From Desulfobacteraceae bacterium (lineage in GTDB: Bacteria > Desulfobacterota > Desulfobacteria > Desulfobacterales > Desulfosalsimonadaceae): a stretch of DNA of 64,000 nucleotides. A model generated the notes under the pieces. It was not told where the DNA came from. It worked only from the letters and a program-made list of their open reading frames with translations, and searched no databases. A program made the position numbers and the translations under genes. This document shows positions 17,501-24,878 of this stretch, piece after piece. Location: contig JAABSH010000011.1 of assembly GCA_011390465.1 (NCBI GenBank), forward strand, positions 1 to 64,000. The letters run 5' to 3'. Positions within the stretch are counted from its first letter, which is position 1. Each line of letters starts with the position of its first letter.

Positions 17501-18935
17501 GACGGGTTCCTTTCAGGGCAAAATCCGCGATATCTTCCACCTTCACATTCATGGTTTCAAAGGCGGCTTCTTCCAGAAACGATCCCGTGCCCGCGGAGCA
17601 GGCCTCGTTCATGGCGTAATCCGAGGGCACGCCGGCGGTGATATAAGTGTATTTGGCATCCTGGCCCCCGATTTCAAACAGGGTGTCCACCCCGGGATCA
17701 AAATGCACGGCAGCCGAGGCATGGGCGATAATTTCATTGATCACGCCGTCGGTCAGGGCATGAAGTCCGGCAATCTGCCGCCCGGAGCCGCAGACCCCCA
17801 GACCGTTGATGGTGATGCCTACAGGACCAGTGCTTTGGCGTACCTGATCCGCGATCGCCTGGTAGCATTTTCTGGCGGCGCCCACCGGGTCGCCGTCCGT
17901 GAGCAGGTAAACAGACGCCAGCATGGCATTGTCCTGAACCCTCAGCAGCACGGCCTTGGTGGTGGTGGATCCCACATCAAGGCCCAGGATACAGTCATCG
18001 CCGGAGTGCGGCGGCGCAGTGGTCATGGTATTGAACACCACCTGATCCTGAAACCGGTTCAGGGCCGGCAGGGTGTCATAAGAGCTGGCGTGCAGATTAA
18101 AAAGCTCCGCATAACCCGTATTTTCAGCAGCCCGGTTGTCAAGGGCCCACAGGGCCGCGCCCAGGGCTTCAAAACAGACCGCCATCTCCGGAACTTGAAG
18201 ACCGGGAATCTCCTTTTTGAGATAGGCAATCATCATCTGGTTCCGGGTGGCCCCGCCCACAATCATGATATTCTGCTTTTCAATTTTTTTGAGCAGCTCC
18301 AGAATTTTATCCGCCATCATGTGGCAGAGACCGGCAGTCACCCGGGACTTGGGAATGCCTTTATTGATGGCATGGGTACAGTCCGACTTGCAGAACACCG
18401 AACACCGGCCGGACACTGCATAGGGGTCTTCCACGGCAGACCAGCGCATGGCTTCTTCAAAAGAAACATTCATGCGCCGGAGCTGCTGGTTGAAAAATTC
18501 ACCGGTGCCGGAGGCGCATTTGTTGCCGGTCAGCACATTGGAAATCCGGCCCTTGCGGTTCAAGACATAGGTCATAAAAGTCTCGCCCCCGGCAGAGACC
18601 ACGGCCGGGGTATGGATACCGGGCTTTTTGACAAATTCAAAAGCGTATTCCACGGCTTCGGGTTCGGATATGGACGGGAAATTCACGAGATGCCGGAACC
18701 GGCGGCCCGTGGCAGCGATTCTGTCAAAATCCTGAACATGAAGACCCGCCAGGGCCGTCTGAAGCTGCTTGCGGGGATTGCCGCCGTGGGAAAGGGTTTG
18801 GTGGTCCAGCACCTGAATCCGACTCTCACTGCTTCCGCGGGCAGGCACCTGTTTCACCTGAACCAGGGAAATAGTGGAAGCCCCGAGGCAGATGCCCAGG
18901 GAACTGATGGTTTCTGAACCTTGAGAGTCTGACAT
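14535..18935 (-). CDS. Giant CoA-substrate-specific enzyme activase (BcrA/BadF/HgdC type, fused)
   Basis: 1,466 residues from the ATG at 18935, with GAGG eight bases upstream. Domain order: a first ASKHA ATPase (about 10-275; LGICLGASTISLV, then GNKCASGTGEFF with the cluster Cys), a second ASKHA ATPase (about 320-585; LGLDVGSTTTKAVLL, EIGGQDAKYTY, NEACSAGTGSFLEEAA), a DUF2229-like domain (from ~670, GINKSFLVNTLYPF), and a C-terminal part resembling the 2-hydroxyacyl-CoA dehydratase fold (FLIPSMGRISTRAIAAVFQ and CKECLPLILTTGTLLDY). By family, activases use ATP to push one electron into dehydratases or aryl-CoA reductases. Members with all these pieces in one chain are widespread in anaerobes, but their substrate is mostly unknown. 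No dehydratase genes lie next to it here. Confidence 0.9.
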   Translation of the reverse strand: MSDSQGSETISSLGICLGASTISLVQVKQVPARGSSESRIQVLDHQTLSHGGNPRKQLQTALAGLHVQDFDRIAATGRRFRHLVNFPSISEPEAVEYAFEFVKKPGIHTPAVVSAGGETFMTYVLNRKGRISNVLTGNKCASGTGEFFNQQLRRMNVSFEEAMRWSAVEDPYAVSGRCSVFCKSDCTHAINKGIPKSRVTAGLCHMMADKILELLKKIEKQNIMIVGGATRNQMMIAYLKKEIPGLQVPEMAVCFEALGAALWALDNRAAENTGYAELFNLHASSYDTLPALNRFQDQVVFNTMTTAPPHSGDDCILGLDVGSTTTKAVLLRVQDNAMLASVYLLTDGDPVGAARKCYQAIADQVRQSTGPVGITINGLGVCGSGRQIAGLHALTDGVINEIIAHASAAVHFDPGVDTLFEIGGQDAKYTYITAGVPSDYAMNEACSAGTGSFLEEAAFETMNVKVEDIADFALKGTRPPNFNDQCAAFISSDIKTAIHEGIDYHDIIAGLVYSICMNYNNRVKGNRPVGEKIFMQGGVCYNRAVPLAMAALTGKKIIVPPEPGLMGAFGAALEIKKRLELGVMTPKKFDLDHLAAREVQYGKSFVCGGGKEKCDRRCEINMIILEGKKYPFGGACNRYYNLRRNLAFDVESLDLVRFREKLIFENRDLPLAQTAGRPRVGINKSFLVNTLYPFYKTFFKSLNMELVLPRVASRRGRDLRNAAFCYPAELAHGFFHTLISTAQGLDFIFLPHLRSIPIENNGAPDAQPGAQPGAQACPFVQGEPFYLKTAFKPLLDDLAKNGTRVLTPFMDLRHGITDARDPMVQLARDMGVSAKSADAAVNRAIAVQQACYDRMKEKGRQILTELASHPEKIAVVIFGRPYNAMVEEAHMGIPHKFASRGIQVIPFDFLPFENETAKPGMYWGMGQIILKAARLVENHPQLFGTYITNFSCGPDSFLLTYFRAIMGRKPSLTLELDSHTADAGLETRIEAFLDIVHQYREIRTRQQGVQQPPAKPVAPAETFMRKGVPMVKTSAGQVLPMTDSRVTFLIPSMGRISTRAIAAVFQRAGYHVAEVQPADESTLKLGRANTSCKECLPLILTTGTLLDYVYHKKQPDEILVYFMPSASGPCRFGQYAVFMRDLIERLKLPDVAVFSLTSDNTYSTMGKGFDNRRAWRAVVCADLMEDVRSRLLASARDTDQAEAAFEKAVSALVHVIEKGDFNDLCRELSWHLQTLAALPKKMPCDAVPQILLTGEIFVRREDFSRQNLPWRLAEMGFAVTCSPVAEWFRYADYLFQGNGNGTAMSVKARLNFALRRIFMDRYEQRLTRIFSQSGLIAAEPVNVREIIHTAAPFISEKLTGEAVLTIGSALAEAGTRVCGVIALGPFGCMPNRLSEAILTDTMNREVKLRSADGAAPQLKKVLAEVDDLPFLAIETDGSPFPQLIHAKLEAFCLQARRLHEQMRKYG

Positions 18936-19002
18936 TTTCAAAACCTCATTGAGGGTGCAGGGTCAATGTGTCTGTTCAGGTTTAAGGTTTAAGGCATTTT
19001 AT

Positions 19003-19644
19003 TCAATCAATGATGCTCAGCCGCTGGTACCGCATCCGGGTTTTGTCAAACATCCCGCATTCATTGTTTTCCGCAGATCCCACAACAATGATATACCGCT
19101 CATCCGGATAAAAAACAATGGATTCATCCGGCGAAACCCTTTCCCGGGTCACCCGGCCGGCAGACCACCGGAACAGAATACTGGCATGGGAGTGGCCGCA
19201 GAAAAGCACGGAAAATCCGGTAACGGCAAAGATACGCTCCGCCGGGTCCGCAGTTCCGGTATCAATGGGTTCATAAAACGACCGGATGGAATCAAACGGC
19301 TGGGAATGGGCATACCAGATGCCGTCATCCACAAGTCGCATGGGCATATGCTTTAAATAAGAATAAAGTTCATTTTTTCGGTCCGGACACAGACCCGGGA
19401 CATTGTTTTGCGCCAGCCGGTTTTCCATCTGATAATCATTATTGCCCTTGACCCCCTGCACCTGGTGGCGCACGATGGTTTGGTATATGGCGTAGAGATC
19501 GTCATTTTTGCAGGAATCAAAGATATCCCCAAGATGCACCAGTGATCGGGCGCCGGCGGCCCTGAGCCGCTCAATGCCGTTTTCAATGGACAGCAGACTG
19601 CCGTGGGAATCTGCCAGCAATCCGATTTTTTCCGCCTGTTTCAA
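19003..19644 (-). CDS. Calcineurin-like metallophosphoesterase (YfcE-like)
   Basis: 213 residues from a TTG at 19644; no ATG is suitably placed. Metal ligands follow the family: LLADSHG (about 8-14), HLGDIFD (about 36), GNNDYQMEN (about 67) and CGHSHAS (about 148). The size and order fit small YfcE/MJ0936-type phosphodiesterases, which hydrolyse phosphodiester model substrates with two metals. The natural substrate is unknown. It lies 68 bases upstream of the activase gene on the same strand, so the two may be co-transcribed. Confidence 0.88.
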   Translation of the reverse strand: MKQAEKIGLLADSHGSLLSIENGIERLRAAGARSLVHLGDIFDSCKNDDLYAIYQTIVRHQVQGVKGNNDYQMENRLAQNNVPGLCPDRKNELYSYLKHMPMRLVDDGIWYAHSQPFDSIRSFYEPIDTGTADPAERIFAVTGFSVLFCGHSHASILFRWSAGRVTRERVSPDESIVFYPDERYIIVVGSAENNECGMFDKTRMRYQRLSIID

Positions 19645-19987
19645 AATGGGTTCCGGGATAACGCGTCAAGGGGTTGCATTTTATTTCTTTCTACCGACCT
19701 TAACCTACAGGATTGTATAGACAATGTCAATTCGGAGCAATTTTGCCCCGGGATGAAGGTGTTTTCGCATTCAATCGCAAAAAAATATGGCTTTTGTCTT
19801 TTTTTTTTGATAAGCAAAGCGTGTTTCATGCGGTTTTACAATTTGCAATTAAAAATTCCCCCGGCCGGATTGTTCATGAGGCGGGTATGTTGCTTTTTTC
19901 CCGCACATTCCTTCAGCCCCGGAACAACGCCGGTTTCATATATCTGATTCATCCGGTTTAATTATAATAACGATATAAAGGTGACCC
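19645..19987. other. 343-bp intergenic region between divergent genes
   Basis: No convincing gene was found. It must hold the divergent start signals for the phosphoesterase and the small protein at 19988. A TATAAT sits at 19963-19968, 20 bases before that ATG, but no good -35 box is apparent. No dispersed repeat was recognised. Confidence 0.4.
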
Positions 19988-20305
19988 ATGGCGGAAAAAC
20001 ATGACGAAACAAAATGGCTTTTTGTAATTATTCAGAATCCCGGCCGCAGTGAACAGTTTTTTGGCCTTGAAGATCCGGAAACCGGTGTGGCCTACATTCC
20101 GGCCTTCCGGAAAAAAGAACACGCCCAGGATTGTCTGATTCATCTGCCCACCCAGAGAGGCACTAAATACGAGCCCCAGGCAGTTGTCCTGAGCGATCTG
20201 ACCCGGGACGCATTTGCAAATAATTTTTTTGTGTTTGTTTTGGACGGAGAATGCACCATTATCGAAAAAATCTTTCCCGACCATCCGGATTCACCGGTTC
20301 ATTAA
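19988..20305 (+). CDS. Conserved-looking hypothetical protein (105 aa)
   Basis: 105 residues, ribosome site AAAGGTG before the ATG. The protein is soluble and alternates strands and helices: KWLFVIIQNPG, QFFGLEDPETGVAYIPAFRKKEHAQDCL, YEPQAVVLSDL, FFVFVLDGECTIIEKI. The pattern 'value to check, then a field compared with a running maximum' faintly recalls SseB-like domains, but I cannot assign the family. It is 45 bases upstream of elbB on the same strand and may share its transcript. Confidence 0.65.
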   Translation: MAEKHDETKWLFVIIQNPGRSEQFFGLEDPETGVAYIPAFRKKEHAQDCLIHLPTQRGTKYEPQAVVLSDLTRDAFANNFFVFVLDGECTIIEKIFPDHPDSPVH

Positions 20306-20350
20306 ACTTTGATCAATCATTTTATCAAGCTCTGATTCAGGGGGAGCCCA

Positions 20351-21004
20351 ATGAAAAAAATTGGTGTGCTGTTTTCCGGCTGCGGCGTTTTTGACGGTGT
20401 TGAAATTCAGGAAGCGGTCATTACCCTGCTGGTGCTGGACCGCAATGGCGCCGGTGCCGTGTGCATGGCCCCGGACATTGATCAATATCATGTGGTAAAT
20501 CATCTGAATGAGCAGGTCAGCAGCGAAACGCGCAATGTGCTGGTGGAATCCGCCCGGATCACCCGGGGCGAGATGAAAAATCTCAGTTTTGTGTCTTCCG
20601 CCAGCCTGGACGGGCTGATCATCCCCGGCGGATTTGGGGTTGCCAAAAACCTGAGCAATTTCGCGTTCAAGGGCAAAAATGCGGATGTGCATCCGGAGGT
20701 TGTCAGGCTGGTCCGGGAAATGGCATCTGAAAAAAAACCCATTGGCGCCATCTGCATTTCTCCGGCCATTCTTACCAGAATTCTTGAGGAAAACCACCCT
20801 GAAGTTACCATTGGCAATGACCTGGGAACCATTGACGCCATCGAGGAAATGGGAGGGGTTCATCAGATCTGCGCTGTGGACCAGATTCACAGGGATGCGG
20901 CCAATAACCTTTTTACCACCCCGGCCTACATGCTCGGACCGGGCATCAAAGATGTCGCCGCAGGCATTGAAAAGCTGGTGGCGGCTGTGGTAGCGGCGGC
21001 CTGA
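20351..21004 (+). CDS. elbB: ElbB-like glyoxalase (DJ-1/PfpI superfamily)
   Basis: 217 residues. It begins KKIGVLFSGCGVFDGVEIQEAVITL-like (residues 2-26), the ElbB signature, followed by RNVLVESARITRGE (about 61), DGLIIPGGFGVAKNLSNFAFKG (about 86) and PIGAICISPAI (about 127), where Cys is the nucleophile of the DJ-1 fold. Characterised ElbB has weak glyoxalase activity and was first linked to isoprenoid biosynthesis by genetics. A strong site GGGGGAG precedes the ATG. The gene converges with the DHH/CBS gene; 23 bases separate their stops. Confidence 0.93.
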   Translation: MKKIGVLFSGCGVFDGVEIQEAVITLLVLDRNGAGAVCMAPDIDQYHVVNHLNEQVSSETRNVLVESARITRGEMKNLSFVSSASLDGLIIPGGFGVAKNLSNFAFKGKNADVHPEVVRLVREMASEKKPIGAICISPAILTRILEENHPEVTIGNDLGTIDAIEEMGGVHQICAVDQIHRDAANNLFTTPAYMLGPGIKDVAAGIEKLVAAVVAAA

Positions 21005-21027
21005 GCCTGTTCCGGAAGTGCCCGCGG

Positions 21028-22326
21028 CTAATCCGGCAGCAGATCATAAAAATAAATCATGGCGTCCGACCGGGACATAATGCCGATGATTTTATCGTCT
21101 TTCACCACCGGCAGCCGGCCGATGTCATGTTTCACCATAATCCGCGCCGCTTCCATGGGACTTTTGTCCGGACTGATGGTGATATTCCGGGTGTTCATGA
21201 ATGCCTTGACCGGGGCTTTCATCTGGGATGATTTTTTGATTTTTTTGAAATCCCGCCGGGAGATCACCCCCACCAGTTTTTCGCCATCCACCACGGGCAG
21301 ACCGGTATAGCCTTTTTCCTTTAACAGTCCGGCCACTTCTTCCATGGGGGTGTCCGAGGCAACACTGCACACGGGATAGGACATGAGATCTGATACCAGC
21401 ACGGATGCCTGCTGATTTCCTTTGAGCAGTTCCAGGAGCCATTCTTTCAGGGCGGACGGGTTGACGGATTTCACCATGACGGAACCGGCCCCGGGATGCC
21501 CGCCCCCGCCCATGCTCCGCATCACCGTGCCCACATTAATGTCCTCCACGCTGCTGCGGCCAATGACAATGCATTTTTCGCTGTCTTTGTGCACAAAAAT
21601 ACCAAACGCGGCATCCACGTTCAGAATATCCCGGTACATGTTCACCACCAGGGAAAGATTGTTCACATGTCCTTCTATGTGCATGGTGTTAATGCTCACC
21701 GTGTAATTTTGAATGCGGGTGCGGGGAGCGGTTTTCAGCATCTCAAACAGAATGTTTTTTTGTTTTTCCCCGTACGCCGGCTGCAGAAAGGTGGCAAGAA
21801 TGTGCAAATCCGCATTGTTTTCCAAAAGATAGCCAGCGGCATAGGCATCTTCCGCCGTGGTGGAAGGAAAGGAGAGACTGCCGGTGTCTTCATACAGCCC
21901 GGTCAGAAAAAGGGTGGCCTGCATAGGGGTGAGTTTCATTTTCTGTTTCCGGATTTCACGGATCATAAGGGTAATATTGGCGCCGATGGTTTCCTGAACG
22001 ATTTTTGACGGCTTCATGTCACACTGGCTTTCATGGTGATCCCATACCACCACATCAAGATCCTTTTTTCCCCGAAGGGCTTTGTTGTTTTCCAGACGGG
22101 ACCATCTGCCGGTATCCACGACGATCAGCTGGGTTACGCGGTCCAGATCAACCTCATTTAGGGTCATGGCCTCAAAAAGATCCTTGTGAATGGACAAAAA
22201 CGCTTTGACATTGGGATTCAGGGCCTTGGGCAGCACCGGAACCGCTTCGGGATATAAAATCGTTGCCGCAATAACAGAGGCAAATCCGTCAAAATCCGCA
22301 CTCCGGTGAGTGGTAATAATTTGCAT
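21028..22326 (-). CDS. DHH-family phosphoesterase with two CBS domains
   Basis: 432 residues. The DHH domain spans about 1-190: TTHRSADFDGFAS, VVDTGRW and VVWDHHESQ are its metal motifs. The DHHA1 part ends with GGGGHPGAGSV (about 280). Two CBS repeats follow (about 318-372 and 375-430), each with the ...GLPVVDGEKLVGVISRRD / GRLPVVKDDKIIGIMSRSD pattern that binds adenine nucleotides. In many deltaproteobacteria and Aquifex-type bacteria this DHH-CBS unit is fused to a poly(A)-polymerase/CCA-type nucleotidyltransferase; here the protein stops after CBS2 and no such domain is encoded next door. Likely a nanoRNase/c-di-NMP-type phosphodiesterase controlled by AMP/ATP; the substrate is unproven. 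Confidence 0.85.
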   Translation of the reverse strand: MQIITTHRSADFDGFASVIAATILYPEAVPVLPKALNPNVKAFLSIHKDLFEAMTLNEVDLDRVTQLIVVDTGRWSRLENNKALRGKKDLDVVVWDHHESQCDMKPSKIVQETIGANITLMIREIRKQKMKLTPMQATLFLTGLYEDTGSLSFPSTTAEDAYAAGYLLENNADLHILATFLQPAYGEKQKNILFEMLKTAPRTRIQNYTVSINTMHIEGHVNNLSLVVNMYRDILNVDAAFGIFVHKDSEKCIVIGRSSVEDINVGTVMRSMGGGGHPGAGSVMVKSVNPSALKEWLLELLKGNQQASVLVSDLMSYPVCSVASDTPMEEVAGLLKEKGYTGLPVVDGEKLVGVISRRDFKKIKKSSQMKAPVKAFMNTRNITISPDKSPMEAARIMVKHDIGRLPVVKDDKIIGIMSRSDAMIYFYDLLPD

Positions 22327-22402
22327 AAACGCACCTGTGTTGTTTAAGAAATCATGATATTGGAATCAAAAACCAGGCAGGAAGCCCGAACTGGAGGCCG
22401 AA

Positions 22403-22444
22403 CAAAAAGCCAAACAAAAGCCAAGCAAAAGCCAAGCAAAAGCC
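22403..22444. repeat. 11-bp tandem repeat (AAAAGCCAAGC)
   Basis: Nearly four units of an 11-bp repeat (AAAAGCCAAAC, then AAAAGCCAAGC twice, then AAAAGCCGGAC) lie upstream of the DHH/CBS gene. It belongs to the 660-bp intergenic stretch 22327-22985, which also holds a palindromic repeat and the signals for the MoxR/Bat operon. No gene was seen in the stretch. Confidence 0.75.
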
Positions 22445-22630
22445 GGACCGGAAGTATGGAAACATGCTGGTTTTCGCTTTAAGCGTCAACAAACCGGAAC
22501 CCATTGAAATGAGAAAAAATCGATATCATATAAATATCTTAGGACCTCTGAAAAAAAAGTCAAGGAGTTTGCCCCGGGGACACCGCAAATTCGGTTTATC
22601 TTTTTTGCATATCCAGTTCGATCAAGTTCT

Positions 22631-22715
22631 GTCATTGCGAGGGAGGTACGACCGAAGCAATCCCCTGAAAACAGGGAAATTACTTCGTCGTTGGTTCCTC
22701 ACGCCTCGTAATGAC
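22631..22715. repeat. GTCATTGCGAGG-type palindromic repeat
   Basis: An 85-bp element with inverted ends GTCATTGCGAGG (22631) and CCTCGTAATGAC (to 22715). Inside are GACCGAAGCAATCCC and, inverted, AATTACTTCGTCG. This is a well-known dispersed repeat seen in many unrelated bacterial genomes. It could fold into a long hairpin and may shield the divergent transcripts from each other. Confidence 0.85.
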
Positions 22716-22775
22716 AGCTGGTTTTATACAGATTACAGCATCAACTTGCGTTAAGTGGATAACCAGATTAAAAAA

Positions 22776-22814
22776 TTTTAATCTGATTTTAATCCTTTTT
22801 TAATCTTTTATGAT
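22776..22814 (+). promoter_or_regulatory. Three direct repeats at 11-bp period before a -10 box: putative response-regulator site
   Basis: TTTTAATC occurs at 22776-22783, 22787-22794 and 22798-22805, exactly 11 bp apart, followed after three bases by TATGAT (22809-22814). OmpR/PhoB-family activators bind direct repeats of this period and replace the -35 box just upstream of -10. The arrangement would activate the MoxR/Bat operon 170 bases downstream. This is an inference; AT-rich sequence weakens it. Confidence 0.5.
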
Positions 22815-22864
22815 GTAGAAGCATATCGCGACAGGCGAGACCCCGTGTTTTACAGGACAGAACC

Positions 22865-22892
22865 TTGACAACAGACGAATCATGGTTATGGT
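22865..22892 (+). promoter_or_regulatory. Putative sigma70 promoter for the MoxR/Bat operon
   Basis: TTGACA (22865-22870), a 16-base spacer and TATGGT (22887-22892) lie about 90 bases before the moxR start codon. It is a second possible start site besides the one after the 11-bp repeats. Confidence 0.4.
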
Positions 22893-22985
22893 AAACGACA
22901 AATTCCGGTTCCGGAATGAACCTTTTTTCATCTGTAATATCTCACACATCTCAAAATTTTTTCGTTTTCACACAAGGAGACGGTT

Positions 22986-23975
22986 ATGGCGGTAGACGTA
23001 AAACAGATCGGCGAACGGGTGGCTGCGGAAAGCACAGTAATTCAACAAATCCGCTCGGAAATCCACAAGGTGATTGTGGGACAGGAAAAACTCATTAACG
23101 GCCTGCTGCTGGCCCTGCTCTGCAACAACCACGTGCTTATCGAAGGGGTGCCGGGACTGGCCAAAACCCTGTCCGTCACCACCCTTGCCCGGATGATCCA
23201 GGCCACGTTTCAGCGGATTCAGTTTACCCCGGATCTTCTGCCCGCGGATGTTATCGGCACCCTGATCTATAATCCCAAAACCGGAGCGTTCACCACCAAA
23301 AAAGGACCAATATTTGCCAATATTGTGCTGGCCGATGAAATCAACCGGGCCCCGGCCAAGGTCCAGAGCGCGCTTCTGGAAGCCATGCAGGAACGCCAGG
23401 TCACCATTGGCGACAAAAGTTTTCCCCTGGATGACCCGTTTCTTGTGATGGCCACCCAGAATCCCATAGAGCAGGAAGGCACCTATCCCCTGCCCGAAGC
23501 CCAGGTGGACCGGTTCATGTTCAAACTGAAAATTTCCTATCCCACCAAAAAGGAAGAGCATGAAATCCTGAAAAAAATGGCCCGCTCCGCTCCGGTTGTG
23601 GATGTCAACCCGGTGATCACGCCGGCGGACATCCGGCGGCTGCGCACCCTGAGCGATGAAATTTATATGGATGAAAAAATCGAAGAATACATTGTCAATC
23701 TGATTGAAGCCACCCGTCATCCGGAGGCTTACAAACTGGATCTGGGACCGCTGATCCGCTATGGCGCGTCCCCCCGGGCCACGATTTTTCTGGCCATGGC
23801 CGCCAAAGCCACGGCCCTGGTGGAAGGCCGGGGGTATGTCACGCCCCAGGATATCAAAACCGTGGCCCCGGATATTCTGCGCCACCGGGTAATCGTGACC
23901 TATGAGGCAGAAGCAGAAGAGAAAACATCCGAAGACATGATTGAACAGATTCTGGAAACGGTTGAAGTTCCATGA
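22986..23975 (+). CDS. MoxR-family AAA+ ATPase
   Basis: 329 residues. Walker A is GVPGLAKT (about 56-63), Walker B VLADEINRAP (about 115), and the MoxR signature ATQNPIEQEGTYPLPEAQ-DRF is at about 157-178. The C-terminal lid is helical. MoxR proteins act as chaperones that help metal or cofactor insertion into, or assembly of, partner proteins, usually with von Willebrand A-domain proteins. It heads a nine-gene operon with two such proteins (BatA, BatB). A strong AAGGAGA precedes the ATG. Its stop overlaps the next start (ATGA). Confidence 0.95.
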   Translation: MAVDVKQIGERVAAESTVIQQIRSEIHKVIVGQEKLINGLLLALLCNNHVLIEGVPGLAKTLSVTTLARMIQATFQRIQFTPDLLPADVIGTLIYNPKTGAFTTKKGPIFANIVLADEINRAPAKVQSALLEAMQERQVTIGDKSFPLDDPFLVMATQNPIEQEGTYPLPEAQVDRFMFKLKISYPTKKEEHEILKKMARSAPVVDVNPVITPADIRRLRTLSDEIYMDEKIEEYIVNLIEATRHPEAYKLDLGPLIRYGASPRATIFLAMAAKATALVEGRGYVTPQDIKTVAPDILRHRVIVTYEAEAEEKTSEDMIEQILETVEVP

Positions 23976-24853
23976 TTTCCCGGGACCTGGCAAAAAAAAT
24001 CCGCTATATTCAGATTTATACCAGCAAAACGGTCAATGACGCTCTGGCCGGGGAATATGCCAGTGTGTTCAAGGGCCGGGGCATGGAGTTCAATGAAGTG
24101 CGGCCCTACCGCATGGGCGACGATATCCGGTCCATTGACTGGAACGTCACGGCCCGGACCGGGGAGCCCCATGTCAAACTGTTTGTGGAAGAGCGGGAGC
24201 TCACGGTGGTGTTTCTGGTGGATCTGTCCGCGTCCGGGGCCTTTGGCAGCACCCGCAAAATCAAAAATGAAGTGGCAGCGGAAATCTGCGCCCTGCTCGC
24301 TTTTTCCGCTATTAAAAACAACGACAAGGTCGGCCTGATCGTTTTTACCGACCGGATTGAAATGTTTATTCCCCCGGCCAAAGGCACCACCCATGTGCTG
24401 CGGCTGATCCGGGAACTGCTGGAATTTACCCCCCGGGAAACAAAAACCAGCATCTCCGCGGGGATTGAGTATCTGGCCCGGGTGATCACCCGGCGGTGCG
24501 TGGTGTTTCTGATTTCGGATTTTCTGGAACAGGACTATGAAAAATCCCTGGCCGTGCTCAGCAAAAAACATGATCTCATTGCCGTATCCATCACCGATCC
24601 CCGGGAAATCACCCTGCCGGATGTGGGCCTGATTGAACTGGAGGACGCGGAAACCGGAGAGCTGATTCTCATTGATACCAGCAGCCGGAAAATCCGGAAC
24701 AAGTATGAAAAAATGGGCCAGGATAGAACCAGAACCCTGAAAAAACTGTTTCGTTCCATGAATGTGGATCAGATTGATATCATGACCCACCGGGATTATG
24801 TGGTGGATCTGGTCCGGTTTTTCAAAACCCGGGAAAGACGACTTCAGCGCTGA
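23972..24853 (+). CDS. DUF58-domain protein of the MoxR/Bat operon
   Basis: 293 residues, starting inside the end of the MoxR gene (4-base overlap). The DUF58 signature is GRGMEFNEVRPYRMGDD (about 36-52) with IDWNVTARTGEPHVKLF following. The rest is VWA-like: VVFLVDLSASGAFG, with a degenerate metal site (Asp-Leu-Ser-Ala-Ser), then GLIVFTDRIEMFIPP and VFLISDFLEQDYE. No membrane helix is present. DUF58 proteins nearly always accompany MoxR and are thought to be its clients or adaptors. Confidence 0.92.
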   Translation: MISRDLAKKIRYIQIYTSKTVNDALAGEYASVFKGRGMEFNEVRPYRMGDDIRSIDWNVTARTGEPHVKLFVEERELTVVFLVDLSASGAFGSTRKIKNEVAAEICALLAFSAIKNNDKVGLIVFTDRIEMFIPPAKGTTHVLRLIRELLEFTPRETKTSISAGIEYLARVITRRCVVFLISDFLEQDYEKSLAVLSKKHDLIAVSITDPREITLPDVGLIELEDAETGELILIDTSSRKIRNKYEKMGQDRTRTLKKLFRSMNVDQIDIMTHRDYVVDLVRFFKTRERRLQR

Positions 24854-24878
24854 CCGGCACCATCACGGGAGATACACA

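Noticed and set aside
16461-18917. Long open frame (818 codons) on the plus strand opposite the activase gene
   Set aside because: The minus-strand frame over the same bases encodes clear ASKHA ATPase motifs in order. The plus-strand frame reads as His/Gly/Arg/Phe-rich noise with no domain, as expected of an antisense frame in GC-rich coding DNA.
22464-22985. Small open frames in the gap upstream of the MoxR gene
   Set aside because: They run through the dispersed repeat and AT-rich promoter region, without ribosome sites or recognisable sequence.
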